From contig JACOSX010000106.1 in NCBI GenBank assembly GCA_016178625.1, positions 1 to 44,784 on the forward strand: DNA of 44,784 nt, written 5' to 3'. A program made the translations under genes and the position numbers. A model generated the notes under the pieces. The model made no database searches. It saw nothing but the letters and a program-made list of their open reading frames with translations, and had not been told where the DNA came from. Origin of the DNA: Ignavibacteria bacterium (GTDB lineage: Bacteria; Bacteroidota; Ignavibacteria; UBA10030; SZUA-254). Position 1 is the first letter of the stretch, and each line of letters begins with the position of its first letter. Below, in pieces: positions 42,999-44,784 of this stretch.

Positions 42999-44784
42999 TT
43001 ATCCCCCTCGATGCGCCACCGGTGGTTTGAGAATGATTCCCTTATTCCCATGCCCGTTCATCTTAATTATAAGCGGAGATGAAAACTGCAGATGCCGGGT
43101 GAACATTTTTTGTTCGACTGGTTCCTGCCGGAGCAACCACTCCCAATCTATAAATCCTTGTTGATGCATTGTGTCGACCGTAAAATATCCAACCATGAAT
43201 GCCGTCAGGTTTTGGAAGAAGTGCGATCCCTGGGACGGCACGACACTAAAGCCCTTAAAACCCGATTCAACAATCGTCTTGGCTCCTGAAATTTGATCCC
43301 ATCGAACAGGAATGCCAAGCCAGGGGTCGATTGTCCCCCATCGACCTACGCCAATGAGAAGGTACGGCTTGTTCTCCGCAGCGAGCTTCGAGTTGAATTG
43401 TCCGACTTCTGTTGCCACCTCTTGACTCTTCGAACGTTCAAACGTATTGACATCGACGACAATAATATCATAAATCGTATCGATCACACCATTACCCAAC
43501 ACCTGGGCGCTTTCGCAGATGATGTGGTCCGGATCGGTCTTCTCGATACTTAACTCTTCAAACTCCCGACTGATCACAAGCGGTCGCATCTGCAGCACGC
43601 CGAATTCCTTCGGCTTCCCCGTGGGCACGCGCATGTTAACGGCAAACTCAATTTCAATCGGCGTCCCCATTCCCCCGCTGCCTAGACTCAACAAGAGCTC
43701 AAGAATCTCAGGCAGTTGGAGAATTTTGTTTTTCAATATTGGGGCAAAGGTCACTAACCGCATGCCGGCGCGCGAAATACCGTCATAGACGGCGTCGTTC
43801 TCCGGTGAATAGGTCGAACCGACGAACGAAAGTGTTCCGTCCTGTTCAGCAACATCCAACGCGAAGGCTTTCGTCAACGTATCGTGTGTATGGATTTCAA
43901 CTCCGGTGTTTGCTGTGAGATCAAGCGCGAAAAACTCATGTTGGTTATTACCCAACGTATCCTCAATTGATGACAACTGTTGAAGATGACCGGGATACCG
44001 TGGACAAAATCGCACCGACGGGCCACCATCCACCACCATCTTTCCCAATCCCAAGGCTACGGAGGCAATGCCATCGGATGACGATTGCGGCGCTGAGGGA
44101 TAAAAGTTGTATGATTTTGCGACTCCCGCAAAATTCGGATAGAAGCGATTGCCATATTCTGATCCGACCATCTTTTGAATGATCACGGCCATCTTCTCTT
44201 CCTCAAGACGATACGATGTTACTTTAATGTACTCTTTTGCACGTTGATAAAACGTGGATGCATAGACGCGTTTTACCGCATCAATCAACTCACCAAGCCG
44301 AACAACAGAATCCGGATTATTGTTCGGAAGCATATATGTTTCATACACACCCGCGAACGGTTGATACTGCGAATCCTCCAGAAGACTTGAGGAACGTACG
44401 GCAAGCGGTTCGCGAATGATATCGAGGAGGGCCATTAATGCACTGAGGACCTCCGCGGGAAAGATTTCAGCTTCAAGAAAAGTTTTTGTGATCGCTTCAT
44501 CATCCGATGAACTCATCGCAAAGGCGCGAAGAGCATTTTCTTCGAGAAACTGGTCAAACACATCCGTTCCCAACACAAGGGCGGGTGGCACATAAATTTG
44601 AGCTCCCTCAAACCTGTCGCGCACATTATAGGTGTTGATGAGGATGTTGAGAAATCCCAACCCTCTCGCCTTCCCGCCGAGCGAGCCACCTCCGACCCGC
44701 GCGAAACTGCTTGCGGGATCAAACGTTTCTTTCGTAAAGTCGGTGATGAGACCTTGCTGTTGGAGCTGTCGGTATTGGTGCAAC
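42999..44784 (-). CDS. PEP-synthase/PPDK ATP-binding-domain protein, 5' end outside window
   Basis: The visible 594 residues are the C-terminal part of a longer gene. They hold the pyruvate phosphate dikinase N-terminal (ATP-grasp-like) domain: GGGSLGGKARGLGFLN, LAVRSSSLLEDSQYQPFAGV and VETY-type continuation, and ALGLGKMVVDGG. No swivelling phospho-histidine domain or PEP-binding barrel follows; the gene stops at 42999, so it is not a full PEP synthase. Stand-alone forms of this type occur in Bacteroidota, often with a receiver at the N-terminus, which cannot be checked here. Function unknown; possibly a phosphotransfer regulator. Confidence 0.8.
   Translation of the reverse strand, partial: LHQYRQLQQQGLITDFTKETFDPASSFARVGGGSLGGKARGLGFLNILINTYNVRDRFEGAQIYVPPALVLGTDVFDQFLEENALRAFAMSSSDDEAITKTFLEAEIFPAEVLSALMALLDIIREPLAVRSSSLLEDSQYQPFAGVYETYMLPNNNPDSVVRLGELIDAVKRVYASTFYQRAKEYIKVTSYRLEEEKMAVIIQKMVGSEYGNRFYPNFAGVAKSYNFYPSAPQSSSDGIASVALGLGKMVVDGGPSVRFCPRYPGHLQQLSSIEDTLGNNQHEFFALDLTANTGVEIHTHDTLTKAFALDVAEQDGTLSFVGSTYSPENDAVYDGISRAGMRLVTFAPILKNKILQLPEILELLLSLGSGGMGTPIEIEFAVNMRVPTGKPKEFGVLQMRPLVISREFEELSIEKTDPDHIICESAQVLGNGVIDTIYDIIVVDVNTFERSKSQEVATEVGQFNSKLAAENKPYLLIGVGRWGTIDPWLGIPVRWDQISGAKTIVESGFKGFSVVPSQGSHFFQNLTAFMVGYFTVDTMHQQGFIDWEWLLRQEPVEQKMFTRHLQFSSPLIIKMNGHGNKGIILKPPVAHRGG

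Noticed and set aside
43016-43025. Ten-base palindrome CCACCGGTGG
   Set aside because: Lies within the 3' coding end of the PEP-synthase-like gene, is short, and has no partner or context.

Overview
The window carries long same-strand operons with tightly packed or overlapping genes, no tRNA or rRNA, and insertion-sequence fragments at two points. A DUF3078 outer-membrane protein, a fused hisB (phosphatase plus dehydratase), Tat-exported glycosidases, a GH92 enzyme and a large PAS/GAF hybrid kinase point to the Bacteroidota/Ignavibacteria side of the FCB group. A full chemosensory operon and a canonical TTGACA/TATACT promoter fit an Ignavibacteria-like lineage better than Bacteroides proper. 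This assignment is inference from gene content and needs a phylogeny.

Layout. (1) 1-5022: the start of an IS3-like element (minus strand) cuts off the 5' part of a porin-like gene. After it come a small secreted phosphate-binding-protein-like gene and a 1167-residue hybrid histidine kinase (plus strand). (2) 5073-12400: the complete histidine operon on the minus strand, in the order trpR-like regulator, hisG, D, C, B, H, A, F, IE. Almost every structural-gene junction overlaps. Two copies of a 22-bp palindrome flank the regulator gene, and one sits on the -10 element of a clear promoter. (3) 12661-27516: a chemosensory operon on the minus strand: small binding-protein-like gene, chemoreceptor, CheW, HEAT-repeat protein, CheR, two CheY, CheZ-like phosphatase, CheA, CheB. 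Two repeat-rich TPR proteins end the run, the second of which also carries a receiver domain. No flagellar or pilus genes are visible. (4) 27695-28321: a decayed IS3-family element. (5) 28460-29853: DUF3078 protein and an MscL channel with an added zinc ribbon. (6) 30014-39169: four exported enzymes in one direction: GH92 glycosidase, DUF885 metallopeptidase-like protein, a clan-A glycoside hydrolase and a glycosylasparaginase. (7) 39289-44784: twin hairpins, a membrane protein, a TrpF homologue, a sugar nucleotidyltransferase plus GHMP kinase pair, and the 3' part of a PEP-synthase-like gene running off the window.

How the genes work together. The his operon is a self-contained pathway from PRPP/ATP to histidine, probably repressed by its first gene. 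The chemosensory operon has receptor, adaptor, kinase, adaptation enzymes and a phosphatase, with an unknown output that may involve the two TPR proteins. The four exported enzymes make sense as a route for dismantling N-glycopeptides: outer mannose removal, peptide trimming, glycan core cleavage, then hydrolysis of the GlcNAc-Asn bond. Both transmembrane sensors (kinase and chemoreceptor) are preceded by a small exported binding-protein-like gene, a parallel that deserves attention.
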